Assembly (NCBI GenBank): GCA_003259005.1
Contig: QLII01000001.1
Coordinates: 434,001 to 498,000, forward strand
Reading direction: 5' to 3'
Length of the DNA: 64,000 nucleotides
Origin: Spirosoma telluris
GTDB lineage: Bacteria; Bacteroidota; Bacteroidia; Cytophagales; Spirosomataceae
In this document: positions 46,121 through 58,136 of the stretch, piece by piece
Position numbering within the stretch: the first letter of the stretch is position 1
Layout: each line of letters starts with the position of its first letter
Made by a program: the position numbers and the translations under genes
Notes under the pieces: model-generated
Databases searched by the model: none
What the model saw: the letters and a program-made list of their open reading frames with translations, nothing else
Told to the model about the DNA's origin: nothing

Positions 46121-47530
46121 CTAATCCGGTTTGAAGCGAATAGATTTCGTAAAAGCACCAACGTGGATATCACCTGACGGTCCGTCCTGTAAGAGTGTAC
46201 CGTTAATGCGTACGTTTTCGAACGTCACCCCGCGCACCATACCCTGTTTGCTAAGACCCTCAATAATTGACGGGTTAGCCATTGATCCCGAGTAGGTTAT
46301 GTTTCGAAATGTGATATTTTCGATGTTACGTCCGGGACCGGTATTGTACTTTTTGTTGTACAACACGCGGAGGCTCAGCAGCTTTCCCTCCTCAAAATCC
46401 TCAACCCGAATGTTCTCGTAGGTCACGTTTCGAATCAGATTCAGATCCCCGCAGCTGATGGCCAGGCACCCCTGGTAATCTGGGTCATCTTCGTCGTGCT
46501 CCAGAATGTCCAGATTACTGAACGTGATATTTTCCAGCGTATCGCCAACCGATCGGGTGTCCCCGTGTAGACCCAGGTTGGTCGGGTGCGCTACGTCGGC
46601 CCAGAGCGTTGAATTTTTGACTACCACGTTACGAGACCCGCCATAATAATCCCAACGATGCCCGTACAGGGCGATGCAGTCATCGGAATTACGCATGAAC
46701 ACATCGTCGACCAAGTACGTCCGAGCAACTCATCAGATCGATACCATCGCTCCAGCCCTTGCAGCTGAATGACTTCAGATTTCGAATCGTGATACCCTTC
46801 GACTGGCCACCATACACCGTGTAATGCTGCGGATTTTTAACGATGATCCCGTCGACGAGCACATTCTCGGAATGGGTTATCTCGATGCCCCGTTGCGGCT
46901 GGTCGATGATGCCCCGCCCGATTATCCGTACGTTCTTGACCCTGTCGCAGACGATTTTCCCCGAATAACAGCCCCACCATCAATGTACACCGTTTTATTG
47001 CTGGGAATCCTGAAGACGTCACCCGGCTTGTCGTCCGGTATATGGATGCCGGGGCCGAAGTAGATGACGTTGGGATCGTTCGGATCGGGTTTACTGGGTT
47101 CGAGCGGGTTGGCAAACAGGTGCAGGTTCTGAAGTTTGTCGCCGTTGAACTCGATGGACAGTTTGCGAGGCTGCGTGAGCGTGAAGTACAGCGTGTTCCC
47201 TTCCTGCTTTGACTGAATCTGATTCGACAATGGCCGAATACGAGCTGACTGAACAAGGCTGTTGTTTTTACGTACCGCTACTTCGACAGTACCCGAAAAG
47301 TCGAAGAACACCATGGAAGCATCCCGTACTTTATCCAGGTCGACCTGCACATTATATTCGAAAAGATCCTGCCACGGTTCACCCGGCTTACGTATCCGGA
47401 CCGTGTAATCGTCATTATGCTGACTGTAGAGCACCCCTGCTGGTACGGGGTAAATGACAAGTTGCTGGGCGTAGAGTTGAACCGATAGCAGCCAAAGCAG
47501 TAGACCAATCCCCAATTGTATACGGATCAT
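46121..47530 (-). pseudogene. GH28-like right-handed beta-helix glycoside hydrolase, two frameshifts
   Basis: About 470 residues, signal peptide at the start (QLGIGLLLWLLSVQLYA). The N-terminal module (VIYPVPAGVLYSQHNDDYTV) is a beta-sandwich; the rest is a parallel beta-helix: YIDGGAVIRGKIVCDRVKNV, RIIGRGIIDQPQRGIEI after repair, SDGIDLMSCSDVLVDDVFM, and the catalytic-region MRNSDDCIALYGHRWD. Polygalacturonases (GH28) have NTD, DD, GHG and RIK motifs; here SDGID and SDDCIAL stand for the first two, but the GHG and RIK sites are not evident, so activity is uncertain. The first break (~46950) fits one lost A; the second (~46715) looks like one extra T. Confidence 0.7.
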
Positions 47531-47541
47531 TCGTTGTGGTT

Positions 47542-49388
47542 TTATGGCTTCTCGTCAAGAATTAGGGCCTGTCCACCTTTGGCTTTCAGGCTGACCGGTA
47601 ACGAGTCGTCTGCCCCGACCTCGGCAACTCGCTTCTGAATGCCGCCCGTCCCGTCGTCCTCGTAACTAGTTGCCAGGTACCGCTTTCCGGGTGCGAGAAA
47701 CGAAAGCGGAAGTTTACCAGTCCAGTCCATCAGGCCCGCTGCCGAACCAACGTACCAGGTGGTACCCTGCCGGCGCGCTACGCTGATGAATTTGCCGGGT
47801 TCACCCGCCAGATAGTGGCTTTCATTCCAGACGGTCGGTACGCGTTTGAAGAATTCGATCTCCCCTTCGTCGTTATAATCCGTTGGGTTGCCATACCAGA
47901 AAATAGCCTGTAATGGGCTGAAATACACTACTGACAGCGCCAGCTGCTGCCCTTTGCTCACCTGCAACTTGCTCTTATACAGATTATCGGTGAAATACCG
48001 GTTCGTGTTGGGGTAGCAGAACGTATAGTCGGCGGCACCGGCCAGAAAACGGGTAAATGGTAGTGTTGTGTTGTGAAAGGCATCGGGGTTATTTTCATTG
48101 CCGCGAATGCCCTCCTGCGTCAGCAGATTAGGATACGTTCGGCTCAGCCCCGTGGGCTTGTAGTTGTCGTGAATATCCAGGATAAAACCATAGTCATAGG
48201 CCTTTTTGATAGCCGGGATTAGCCAACTGATGCCCTCTTGCGTCAGGCCGTCTACAAAGCCAAACTTCAGACCCGCCACGCCCCATTTTTTGTACAGGGG
48301 CAATAGTTCGTCCAGCCGCGCCCGTAGGGCTACCCGATTGACGTACAGAATCACCCCGATATTTTTCTCTTTCCCGTATTGAATCACGTTAGGCAGGTCG
48401 ATGGCTGGAATGACCTGCGTGGGGTCAGAAGTTGTGCGGAACTCCGCTCCGTACCAGCCCGCGTCGAACAGGATATACTGAAAGTTATGGGCAGCCGCAA
48501 AGTCGATGCAATTCAACCCGCCCTGCGTAGTCAGCGACGAGCGGATGAGTTTACCCGGTTTGATCCAATCCGGTACGGGCTGCGACGATGGGGGACATAG
48601 CCGCAGGGGCAGATCGCTGAAGGCATGCAGTCCGATCGCCGATGTAGCTACGCTAATGGTTCGCCAGGGGGGTGACACGTGTCGTTCGTCAGAACCGAGT
48701 CTTTTCCAAACTCTACCGCCAGGGTATTCGGGGTTGCGCCTTTGGTCAATACGGCTTTTGTGTAGCAGGTGTTATCCGCTTCACCGATCGACAGGAACAA
48801 ACGGCCATTGGTCAGCGTAGCCGGGAAATCGCAGGTTTTTTGCAGGTCTGCCACGGCGGTCGGCGTGAACACGGTTTCCTCCTTGTACTGATAGATCGTG
48901 AAGTCGCTGGGAAGCGCAAACGTTGTATGTTCCTGCCGAATTTTACCGGGAGTACTCCTGGCTTGTTGCGGTATCACGTACCTGAACGCCACACTGCCAT
49001 TGAACACTCGTGCAATGAGCCGGTACGATACCGACCCGGAGACGCAATCCAGGGTAAGCTCGGTGTAGTTATTGTGAATGACGTCGTTTTCGCCCAACCG
49101 CCAGGCGAATGATTCGGTATGCGTCTCTGTCCGCTGCTTTTTAACGACAGCATTCGGTCCGACGGCTACGTTGTTCAGCTTAAACCCCAGCACTGACCAG
49201 TTCAATACCGGTTCATTGGCGAACCAGACCCGGTAGGCGAGCGCCTTGTGGTCATCGATAGCAATTTCGATACGGGTGGTTTGGTCGGGTGAAGAAGCCT
49301 GATACGTTTTAGGCGTCGGAGCGGCAACGATAGACGAAATGAAGTACAAACTAATCAACCAGCCATACAATGCAGACCTGCCAGGCAT
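47542..49388 (-). pseudogene. GH97 glycoside hydrolase, second copy, one frameshift
   Basis: About 615 residues, signal peptide MPGRSALYGWLISLYFISSIVA. The N-terminal sandwich (DQTTRIEIAIDDHKALAYRV) and the catalytic barrel are like the copy at 33146: GWYGAEFRTTSDPTQVI, WGVAGLKFGFVDGLTQEG, LDIHDNYKPTGLSRTYPN, LTQEGIRGNENNPDAFHNT and PFTRFLAGAADYTFCY. The KFGF pair again replaces the Val-Asp of retaining members. The single break at ~48665 lies in a C/G run (GGGGGG). It is flanked by GH28-like and GH127 genes in one direction, suggesting attack on alpha-linked side chains of a pectin- or gum-like glycan. Confidence 0.88.
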
Positions 49389-49418
49389 ACGTTCTTGAAT
49401 AAAATGAGTAAAGACGGT

Positions 49419-51387
49419 TTAGTTCAGGTCCCAGTAGACGACATAGCGTTGCCGATGAGCCTGGTAATAGGGCACCAGTTCAACGGGTTTGCCTCCCGGC
49501 ATGGCTACCGTTTTGAATGTCAGCGGCTTTCCGGAAACGGGTTTCAGCCAATCCGTAACGGGTTTGCCAGCCGTGGCCAGCGCATGGTCAATTGAATCGG
49601 GAATAGTGTAATCATAGCCGTAGTACTGGTACGGATCGGCAGGATCATGAAACGGGGCCGTTCCCTTCAGGTTGGCGGTCCCAGTTTCCCCGCCAGCACA
49701 ATCGGTCCGTAGGCAATAGCCGCCACGGTAGGATCATCGTTGGTAGGCACCAGCCGGAGCGCCATCGGATAGGTAAGTTCGATCTGATCGCCCCCTTTCC
49801 AGCTACGTTCGATGGTGATATAACTACCCGGCGACTGGTTGACAGCTATCGCTTTTCCATTTACTTTCAGCGTGACGCCTGCCGTTGCCCAGGCCGGGTA
49901 TCGCAGATAAAACGGCATCTGGACTGGCGCTTTTGTCTGCACTGTCAGGCGAGTCGTTGCCTCTTCGGGGTAATTTGTTTCCTGTACAAGGGTGACGCCT
50001 TTCTGCTTCCAGCTTACTTCCGACGGAATAAACAGGTTGACGTAAATGCCTTTGTCGTCATGGTAATAAATCGCTTCGCCGTATTTCGACTGGCTTTCGA
50101 ACCCTGAGCCCACGCAGCACCAGAACGACTGATCGGGCGTGCTGTAGAGCCGGTAGGCGCCTGCTTTCATAGGCGTGAAATAGCAGACCATGCCTGATTC
50201 AGGGTCCTGCTGACCCAGAATGTGGTTGTAGAGCGCCTGTTCGTAATAGTCCGCAAACGTTGCATCGGCCGACCAGGTGAACAGGTGCCGGGTCAGTTTG
50301 AGCATGTTATACGTATTGCAGGTTTCGCTCGTGTTACCTGTCAGGTGTTTAGAAAGTTGGTCTGGCTCGAAAAAATGTTCTTTATCGCTATTGCCCCCAT
50401 GTGCATACGTGTGATGCTGCACGACCGTTTTCCAGAAGAACAGAGCGGCAGTTTTAGCTTTCTCGTTACCCGTCAACTCATAATCCCGCGCTTCGCCGAC
50501 CAGCTTGGGGATGAACGTATTGGCGTGGGCTTTATTCAGATTATCCTGCCTATTTTCGAGCGGTTCCAGGGCCGATTTATGGTAGAAAAACTGCGCTAGT
50601 TTCAGGTGCTCCGGATTTCCTGTTACGGCATACAGATTAAAGAACGCATCATTCATGCCACCGAACTCATTCCGAAGCATTTTCTGGCGCTGCTCAGGTG
50701 TCAGCGGAGACAGTTTCGCACTAGCCCACGACGCCATTTTTGTGACGATGTCGAGCGCCTGCTGGTTACCCGCGTAGGTGTATTGATCGGTTAAACCGGC
50801 GAAGAGTTTATGAAGTGTATACCAGGGTGCCCAGACGGCCGTGCCGGCGATGTTGCGGTCGATGTACTGCTGTGGAAACGCACTCAGGTAGCCATCCTGG
50901 TTCAGGACTCGCTGCACGGCAGCCAATGCCGTTACCAGGCTATCGCCTTTTTTACGAAAGTCGTCACGGCCCGTAGAGGCATATTGAAGAGCCAGACCCG
51001 ACATGATGTGGCCGATGCTATGGCCGCGTAATTCCATATCCAGTCCTTCCCAGCCACCCAGGGGTTTGGGCATCTTGGTTAGGCTGCCCGGCTTTGGCGT
51101 GTTCATGCCCGCATTGACCCGAAAACTGTGCATTAACCGGTCGACAGGTAATGATAAAAGCCATTTGCCTTCGCGTTCGATGTTATCGTGGAACAGTCCG
51201 TGCGTAATCCGGACATCCTGCAAATCGAAACTTTGGGCCTTGATGGGTACGTTCACCGGCACCTTCATTTTGTCGGATGCCTGGCCGGGTATTGCGCCAG
51301 TCCCAGAACCGTTTGCCCAATCAAACTAAATGTGAGGAGGCCACGCACGAGGCTGTGAGTTCGGGGTATGCGGAGGGTTTTCTTCAT
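49419..51387 (-). pseudogene. GH127 beta-L-arabinofuranosidase-family enzyme, two frameshifts
   Basis: About 655 residues from ATG 51385-51387 with a signal peptide (RGLLTFSLIGQTVLGLAQ). The middle 533 residues are intact. GH127 (DUF1680) motifs are clear: GLFHDNIEREGKWLL, GWEGLDMELRGHSIGHIMSG, the Glu-Cys pair TSETCNTYNMLKLTRHLF, and WCCVGSGFESQSKYGEAIYY, which carries the cysteines that bind Zn and act as nucleophile. It ends in a C-terminal sandwich, with KPLTFKTVAMPGGKPVELVP in the last frame. It releases beta-L-arabinofuranose (or a related pentose) from side chains. Breaks at ~51285 and ~49680 each fit one lost G. Confidence 0.9.
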
Positions 51388-51504
51388 AGAACGGTTAAGG
51401 CATACACTAAACTGCCTCTATCCTGAAATAGACCTTGCCTGGTTTCGAATACCCTTTTCAAATGGCTTAAAAAGCAGAGAAGATTTCGTAAGCCTCCTTA
51501 ACGA

Positions 51505-51532
51505 CAAGAGGAAGCCGTACGGCTTCCTCTTG
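51505..51532. terminator. 28-bp perfect palindrome
   Basis: CAAGAGGAAGCCGTACGGCTTCCTCTTG reads the same on both strands (two 14-base arms, no spacer). It lies between the T9SS alginate-lyase gene and the GH127 gene. No long T-run follows on either side, so it may be an attenuator or an RNA processing site. Confidence 0.7.
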
Positions 51533-51572
51533 CTTGTCAATCAAAACATAGTCGCTGGCACTAGTACTCGTC

Positions 51573-51658
51573 CAATTTAGATTCTATAGGATTCTATTGA
51601 TATTATAGATTCTTTTTGATTGATTATCAATGCAATAGAATCTAAAGAATCGATAGAA
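51573..51658. repeat. ATTCTAT-type heptad cluster
   Basis: Between 51573 and 51612 the unit (G)ATTCTAT(A/T) recurs four times with small spacers. The far side (51634-51650) holds its inverted form (AATAGAATC, AAAGAATC). Part of it (GATTCTTTAG, GATTATCAA) reappears near 29860-29930. The block ends directly at the stop codon of the upstream leftward gene. Confidence 0.6.
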
Positions 51659-51659
51659 A

Positions 51660-54600
51660 CTAGGGCTTGATTAGTTTAATCGTTACACGTTCGGTATTAG
51701 TAGATGCCTGGAGCAAATAGATACCCGCCTGACGGCTCATCGGAATGACCTGCTGCTGACCAGACGTAACGGACTCGATCTGATGTTCGAACAGCGCATG
51801 ACCAGCTATATCCGTCAGCGTCAATTTGAGGGGCTGACCGCTAGCCCCCGAATTTCGACGATGGCCTGATTGTTCATGACCGGGTTACCTAGTGCACTCA
51901 GGGTAAGCGGGTTATCTGAATATTCAGCAGCCAGACGCGCACCCGATGCAGGCTCAGTGCCGTAGATAAGTTGCCCTTTGTAATAAATCGTTACGCGATC
52001 ATTCTCAGCCATCGACCCAGCAGCCGTGTACGAATAGTCGTTCGTTTCGTTAAAATTCGACCAGTCAGCTTTGGCAATCCGGTACTGAATATTACCCGTA
52101 TTTGACGATGGATATAACATACCAGCACTCGAGTTTAACTTCAGTTCGAAATACGTATCCGCGTTAGTACGCCCTACATTCCGAACAAATTGCCCCATTA
52201 CATTTGAATTACCCAGTTTGGCGTAGTCTATCCAGTAATTAAGATTTTGGGTTCCTTCTGCTGTGAACCAGTACCGTACTGATAAGTCGCTATAGAGAAC
52301 CGGCGTATTTCCCTCGTTATTCAGTTTCAAATAGGTGCTGATCGAATTCCCACCTGTGTTGTAATTCTTATTCTCGGTGTAGACCTTAAGCTTGGTTACC
52401 GATGCCGCTACGGCTGGTTCAGTTCCCCAGATGAGGTTGCCGTTTCGATAAAGTGTGATATGGTCATTTTCACCATAATTCGCCTGCGCCTTGAAGGAAT
52501 AATCATTGGTTTCGGTCATATCTGCCCAATCAGTATTGGCAAAACGGGTTTGAATAGGACCAGAGTTTCCCCCAGCGGCTAAATTGCCTGCTCCAGCCGT
52601 AAAACTATAGTCAATGTACCCCAGCGCACCGTCACGAGGCTGATCCAGTGACACGTATTTCATTTTGACATTAGTATTGCCTACCTGCGCATAATCAATC
52701 CAAGTGTTAATGCCCACAAAGTTTTCAGCCGTAAACCAGTAGCGTGCCGTCAGTTCGCTGTAAGGAACTACCGCCGATCCTTCGTTGACCAATGTCAGAT
52801 AAGGACGTATTACATTGTTAGTCGTCTGGTTGTTATCACCATCCAGTGATTTCACCTTCAAAAATGTCGGTAGCGTAACAATAAGGGACTGGTCCATTGA
52901 CGTTGCAGCTGCATACGTAGCATCGCCAGCCTGCAATGCAGTAATGGTCGTTGTGCCCGCGCCAACAAGATGAATTTTACCGTCGACCATTGTCGCGACA
53001 GCCGTGTTCGAACTGGTATAGCTTACGGATAAACCTGATGTGGCCGTGGCACCCGGATCAAAATCGGCATCACCAGCAGATTTGGATGGCAACGGGTTGA
53101 ACGTAATCGTCTGAGATAGTTTCGATACCACTAGCGCAACATCATTACCAGTTCCGCCCTGGTATGTTATCTGAAAGCGAATCGATCCTATTGTCACACT
53201 ACTTCCTTCAGCTAGTTCCGCAAATGTTCCTGTAACGGGATTAGTCGATGTATTGTCGATGATCACATAGCTGGTGCCGACTGGCAGGCTGCCTGCGTTT
53301 CCAAGGTCACCGACAACTAGGTTCGCCCCATTGAGCGAAACACCGTTGGCCACTAGTTTATCTATAGTACTGTTGCTGCTGTTCAATTCAAGCTGATAGG
53401 TAGCACCGGTGCTCAGGAGTAACGCAGCCGAGGTAGTAAGCGTACCGATTGAATTGCCGGGGGCCACGAATGCTCCACTGCCAACGGAAACTGAGCCGCT
53501 GGTAAGGCCAGAACCGGCTAAGGTGCCGCCGGTTACAGACACGGGGCTGGCCAGCGAGCCATTAACGACCAGCGTTCCGCTGTTGACGGTTGTAGCCCCT
53601 GATATTCATTAGCCCCAGTTAGCACCAGTTTGCCGTTATTTATTGTCACCGACGAATAAAAGGGCGTACCACCGATGGTTGTCGTTCCGTTTTTGATCGA
53701 TCCCGTGATGGTTTGCGTCCCGGTGCCCACTTTTTCCAGATTGACCCGTCCCTTGTCTACCGCATCGGCTGTTGGACCCGACCCAATCGTACCATCAAAC
53801 GTACCGTCTTGATTGTCAACGCCAACTGCCAGGGTCGAAGCCCCGTTCGTCAGGTTACTGCGCGAGATGATGTAAGCATCAGAAGAGCCATCAAGCGCTC
53901 CGATGGTTTGCTTGTTGGCATACAGGTTGGCCCCATTATAGACCAGTACGGCTGTCGCATCGGTTCCCATCGTCAGGCGAGTGGGGGGCAGTAGAACGTT
54001 ATTGGCATCGGTTAGGCTATTGGTGGTGTTATGCAGCTCAATGGTACCCTGTGTCAGATTAAGGCCGCCCTGCAAACCGCTCCAGTCCATGGCTCCCTGT
54101 ATCCGCAGGCCTGCGTACGAACCGCTGCTTCCATAAACCGGGGTCGTAATTTTCAGCCCCTGTGTGCCGGCAATTTTCAATGGTACCCGTGAGTTGTTGT
54201 TGGCATTTCCCATGAATAGCTTTCGGGCACCTGTGTTGATCATGTTGATCGCGGGCGTGCCCGACAACGTTTGAAACGTTAACGTACCCCATTCAGGCCA
54301 CTGGCCAGCGTAAGTTCTGAGGTGCCGTTGGCGGCATACGTTAACGTACCAACTGTGATGTTACCATCCAACTGAACGCCACCGATATTCCCAAAGCTGG
54401 TGGCCCGAAGGTCGCGTTAGACTGAACCCCGCCCGGAACGACTGAATTGCTCCAGTTGGTCGCCGTTGGCCATTTCAGAAACCGGTTCCCCGTTCCGTTC
54501 GAGATGGTCGTGGTCGCCGTAATGGCCGTACCACCTGGCCGTTGTGAGAGCTGTATTGCCGATCCATTCACGGCAACAACGGCATAGTTTGTATTGGCCG

Positions 54601-56236
54601 TAAAACCACCCGGAACGGTTCCTGTCAACCGCACAAAATCACCGACTGTAAACGTTTGACCTGGCCAGTTCAGATCGGTGCTGCCAGCAACGGATGAAAG
54701 GGTGGTTGTCAGGATACCTGCCGTGTTCGTCCAGGTACCGTCAGTAACCCCTGGGATCTGGTTTACGGTAAAGGTTTGGTAGACAACAGGTGCCGGATTA
54801 TATTGACTGTCACCCATTTGCTGGGCCGTAATCGTTGTTGTTCCGGGCTTTGACACGTGTATTGTTCCATCGGCGTTGATGGAGGCTACAGCCGGGTTTA
54901 AACTGGCATAGACAACGGGTAACCCTGAACTGGTGGTTGCACCCGGCGAAAAATCGGCGGCCCCAAAGTCTTTAGTTGGAATAGGAGGGAAGGTAATCGT
55001 TTGGTTAGTTGGCTTTGACACCTCTTCAAGCGAAAACGTCAATGTACCAAAACCCAACTGATCGTAACCACCGCTGTTGGGTCCGTAATTACCACCGCCC
55101 CCTTCCGGCCGTACAAGCTGGGCAAAACGAGCTGAGTAGGGAGCGCTCAGGCCTTTTCGATTAACGTAGTGGTTGTAGACCATCTCCCATACCGGGCGAA
55201 GATTACCGCGTTGATCTTCTGATACAATCGTCTGTACAACACCGATGCAGTTTCTGTAGGTCGTAAAGGGAACCTCGTAGCCCAGGTTATATTTAGCGAT
55301 ATATTCAAACCCTTTTAGTAGCCGATTGTCGTCGTACCCATACAGATCGTCGCCCTGACTCCAGGCCATCTCACAGAACGAACCGGCCAGAGCCACGCCC
55401 AATACCGTATGCCCCTGATCGCGGCCGCTTTCCTGCCATTGGCCCAGGTCACCATACACGTCAGGGACAACGTTCCTGATCGATCCCGTTCCTGCCCCAT
55501 TTTTAAAATACTCAATGGCTTCGTTGTAAATGTCCCGACGGTCGCAGAGGACACCGATACTGAGTATGGACGCCATATTGCACAAATCCCAGTTAGCGTA
55601 GTAATTACTGATGCAGGCCCCGTTGTGATTCAGCAGAAAATCATGGTTCATCGGATACCAAACGGTCATCATCCAGGTTTGAAACCGGGTAAAATCGGCG
55701 GGTGCCCATCCGCTGTATGAGCGCATGATCTCGGCGGCATTCGCCAGCTGATACCCCTGAATACCGGCCAGCAAAAACCGGTCGGCCGTACCGCTGATTG
55801 TTGTCATACCAGCTGCCCAGGCATTCAGAATGGCGATAGATTTGTTCGCGTAGGCGTCATCTCCCGAAATTTTCCACCGGATCGCTGTTTGATAGGCCGC
55901 AGCCGCATCCCGGAAGATCGACGCGTAGTTCTCTGTATTTGTTCCGTCGAAGCCCCGGTAAATGGTAGCCGGAATCGGGTTTGTGAAGGCGCGGGTCAGC
56001 GACGAGTTCGAGTTGGCTACCAGCACATCCCAACCAGCTTTCCAGGGTTGGGAACCAGCCTTTACTTTGATTTTCATTCGGTCGAAATCGGCCTGCTTAT
56101 GCAATAACCCAGGATGAATAAATGACTGTGCCCTCAATGAAGGAGCTACTGCTAACAGCAGTAAAATGAGGCAAGTAACCTGTCGAAGGGCAAAAGAGCC
56201 CTTACCCCAGCCCGTGGAGAAGGAAATCTGATTCAT
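51660..56236 (-). pseudogene. Giant modular secreted alginate-lyase-like protein with CBM3 pair and T9SS domain, frameshifted
   Basis: About 1,525 residues joining frames at ~54410, ~54285, ~53560 and ~51845 (the last three fit a lost G). Order: signal peptide (to ~37), alginate-lyase fold (~38-400; HPGLLHKQADFDRMK, NWDLCNMASILSIG, GDLGQWQESGRDQGHT), bacterial Ig-like module (TITFPPIPTKDFGAADFSPG), a long beta-strand repeat passenger (~520-950, with GKLVLTGANEYQG-like units), a second Ig-like module (TITFNPLPSKSAGDADFDPG), two tandem CBM3-like modules (LKVKSLDGDNNQTTNNVIRP and LKVYTENKNYNTGGNSISTY, each ending near TDWADMTETNDYSF/ADWSNFNETNDYSY), and a type IX sorting tail (SRQAGIYLLQA, VTIKLIKP). 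It would sit on or leave the cell surface and hold a crystalline polysaccharide while cleaving a uronate chain. It follows susD. Confidence 0.85.
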
Positions 56237-56279
56237 GATTGATTTAGGAGTAGAATTATTGAAGTAAGGTCAAAGAAAG

Positions 56280-56315
56280 GGCCACCCAGCGTGTGTTAAA
56301 CTTATCTGAGTGGCC
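56280..56315 (-). terminator. Terminator between susD and the lyase gene
   Basis: Read leftward, GGCCACTCAG (56315-56306) pairs with CTGGGTGGCC (56289-56280) with one mismatch and is followed by CTTTCTTTG. It lies about 33 bases beyond the susD stop and 44 bases before the lyase start, so it may partly end the susCD transcript. Confidence 0.55.
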
Positions 56316-56347
56316 TTATTGTCGCTAGCTGAGCAAAGGGCAGTTGT

Positions 56348-58092
56348 TTACCAACCCGGATTTTGGGTAAGCTGTGGATTCAGCTGGATTTGCTGCGTAG
56401 GGATGGGAAGCAGGTAGTTTTTATCGCTGAATGAGCGGCTGCCGTCAATAATAATGTTACCCTCAGCATCCTTGGCAGCAGAGGCCATTGTAGGCCACAA
56501 CGTCTGGTACTCCGTACCCGTCCACTTTATGCCAATCAATGGCTTCTGTAACTCACTGGCAGCGGCCCAGCGCTTCAGATCGTCCACTCGAAAGCCTTCA
56601 TAAAACAGCTCTACGCTCCGTTCCCGGCGGATTTCGGTACGCATATCCAGTCCGTTGGCCTGGGCGAAGGCATTGCTTAACTTAGGCATCGTCTTGTTCA
56701 CTCGATTCCTGACCAAGTTGAGCGACTTGTCCAGATCAGCATCGCTGATCGTCCCGTTCCGTTCAAATACAGCTTCCGCATAGTTGAGCAGGACTTCAGC
56801 ATACCGGATCACTGGATAGTCATAGGCCTCTTCGTTATCGGTCACGGCCCGCTCTGTAATCCATTTCTGGTGGCCATAACCACCGAGGCCACCCGTATAC
56901 ATTTTAAAGGGTGACGCATAAGCCGTGGCCCGGTCAGCCGCTCCGCTTGTCCAGTCAACCGGGCGTTGTTGATACCAAACCAGTAGTACCCACCCGGTAC
57001 CTTCAGCGTGTATTTCATTCGGTTTTCCCGGTTCTGAAATTCCGAAAGCATCGTTGCAAACCCTTTGAAAAGTGGTGATTTATCAATGGGTAACCCATCC
57101 TGACACAAAATCAAATTGACAAAATTTTGGTGGGTGACATCACCTGCGCCTGGCGTGATACGTTTTGGCGAATCTGCCGGAGCGTCCAGTCGTAGCGGTT
57201 AGCCAAAATGTACTCATTATTCGCACTTTTGGTAATGTTAGCGGGGTTCGACTTCTGGTTTTCCAGAATGAACAGGTATTTCTGGGCCGAATCGCCCAGG
57301 GCGGCTGGAGCAAACAACTGGTATTGTGCGCCGGTAATGACAGCGCCACTGGCGGCAACGGATGCGTCGAGCAGGGTGTTGGCGCGGGCCGTATTGTTGC
57401 GGAATTTTTGCCAGGTTCCTTCGTACAGCGTTACCCGGCCCAGGAATGACTGGGCAACCTCTTTGTTGATTCGTCCTTGTTCCGTCGATACATTCTGGGC
57501 TGTTTTAGCCGGTAGAGTTGCAATGGCTTCGTTCAAATCTTTTACAATAAAGTCGACCACTTCATCCCGCGTATTGCGAGGGGCCTGTAGTTCGGGGCGT
57601 CGGTTGCCAGCGGTGTGCTGATGATGGGTACACCCCAAAAATCTGGAGTAGATCGAAGTAGACATAAGCCCGGAAGAACTTGGCCTCAGCGACATACTTG
57701 GCAATATCAGCCTGGTTGCTGTAGGTGCCGGCCTTGCCAAGCATGTAATTGATCGTGCGAATCCGGCTATAGTTGTTGTTGTAGTTCGCATCGGTCGTAG
57801 GCACCGTATTCAACCCACGGCTGTAGGCATTCTGACCCGAAGCAAAGTCGCTTTTGAAATCAGAATGATAGTTTTGCGTGGAGCCGTTAACATCGTAAAG
57901 CACATCGATAAACGAACGCTCGTAAGAGTAAAATGCGTTGGCAGCCAGCAAAAAATCATTGGGCGATTGCCAGTAGGCGGCATCCGAAAGCTGGTCGAGC
58001 GGGTCCAGGTCCAGGGCTTTGTTACAGCCATTCTGGGTTAGCGTCAGCGTGCCAGCCAGTAAAATGAGATAAATTTTCCGAAAGGATTTCAT
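56348..58092 (-). pseudogene. susD: SusD/RagB-family lipoprotein, frameshifted
   Basis: About 580 residues in four frames. A signal peptide with lipobox-like TLTQNGC (Cys23) is followed by NKALDLDPLDQLSDAAYW, helices with AEAKFFRAYVYFDLLQIFG and GRVTLYEGTWQKFRNNT. The C-terminal RYAEVLLNYAEAVFERNG and RRERSVELFYEGFRVDDLKR are typical for SusD of the larger RagB type. Breaks at ~57640, ~57590 and ~57115 fit lost bases in homopolymers, and another lies near 56930. It binds the glycan and lids the SusC just upstream (45 bases away). Confidence 0.88.
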
Positions 58093-58136
58093 AGTCTATA
58101 GGGTTCGGTCTTGGCCAGCTGGCGAAGACCATCTAG

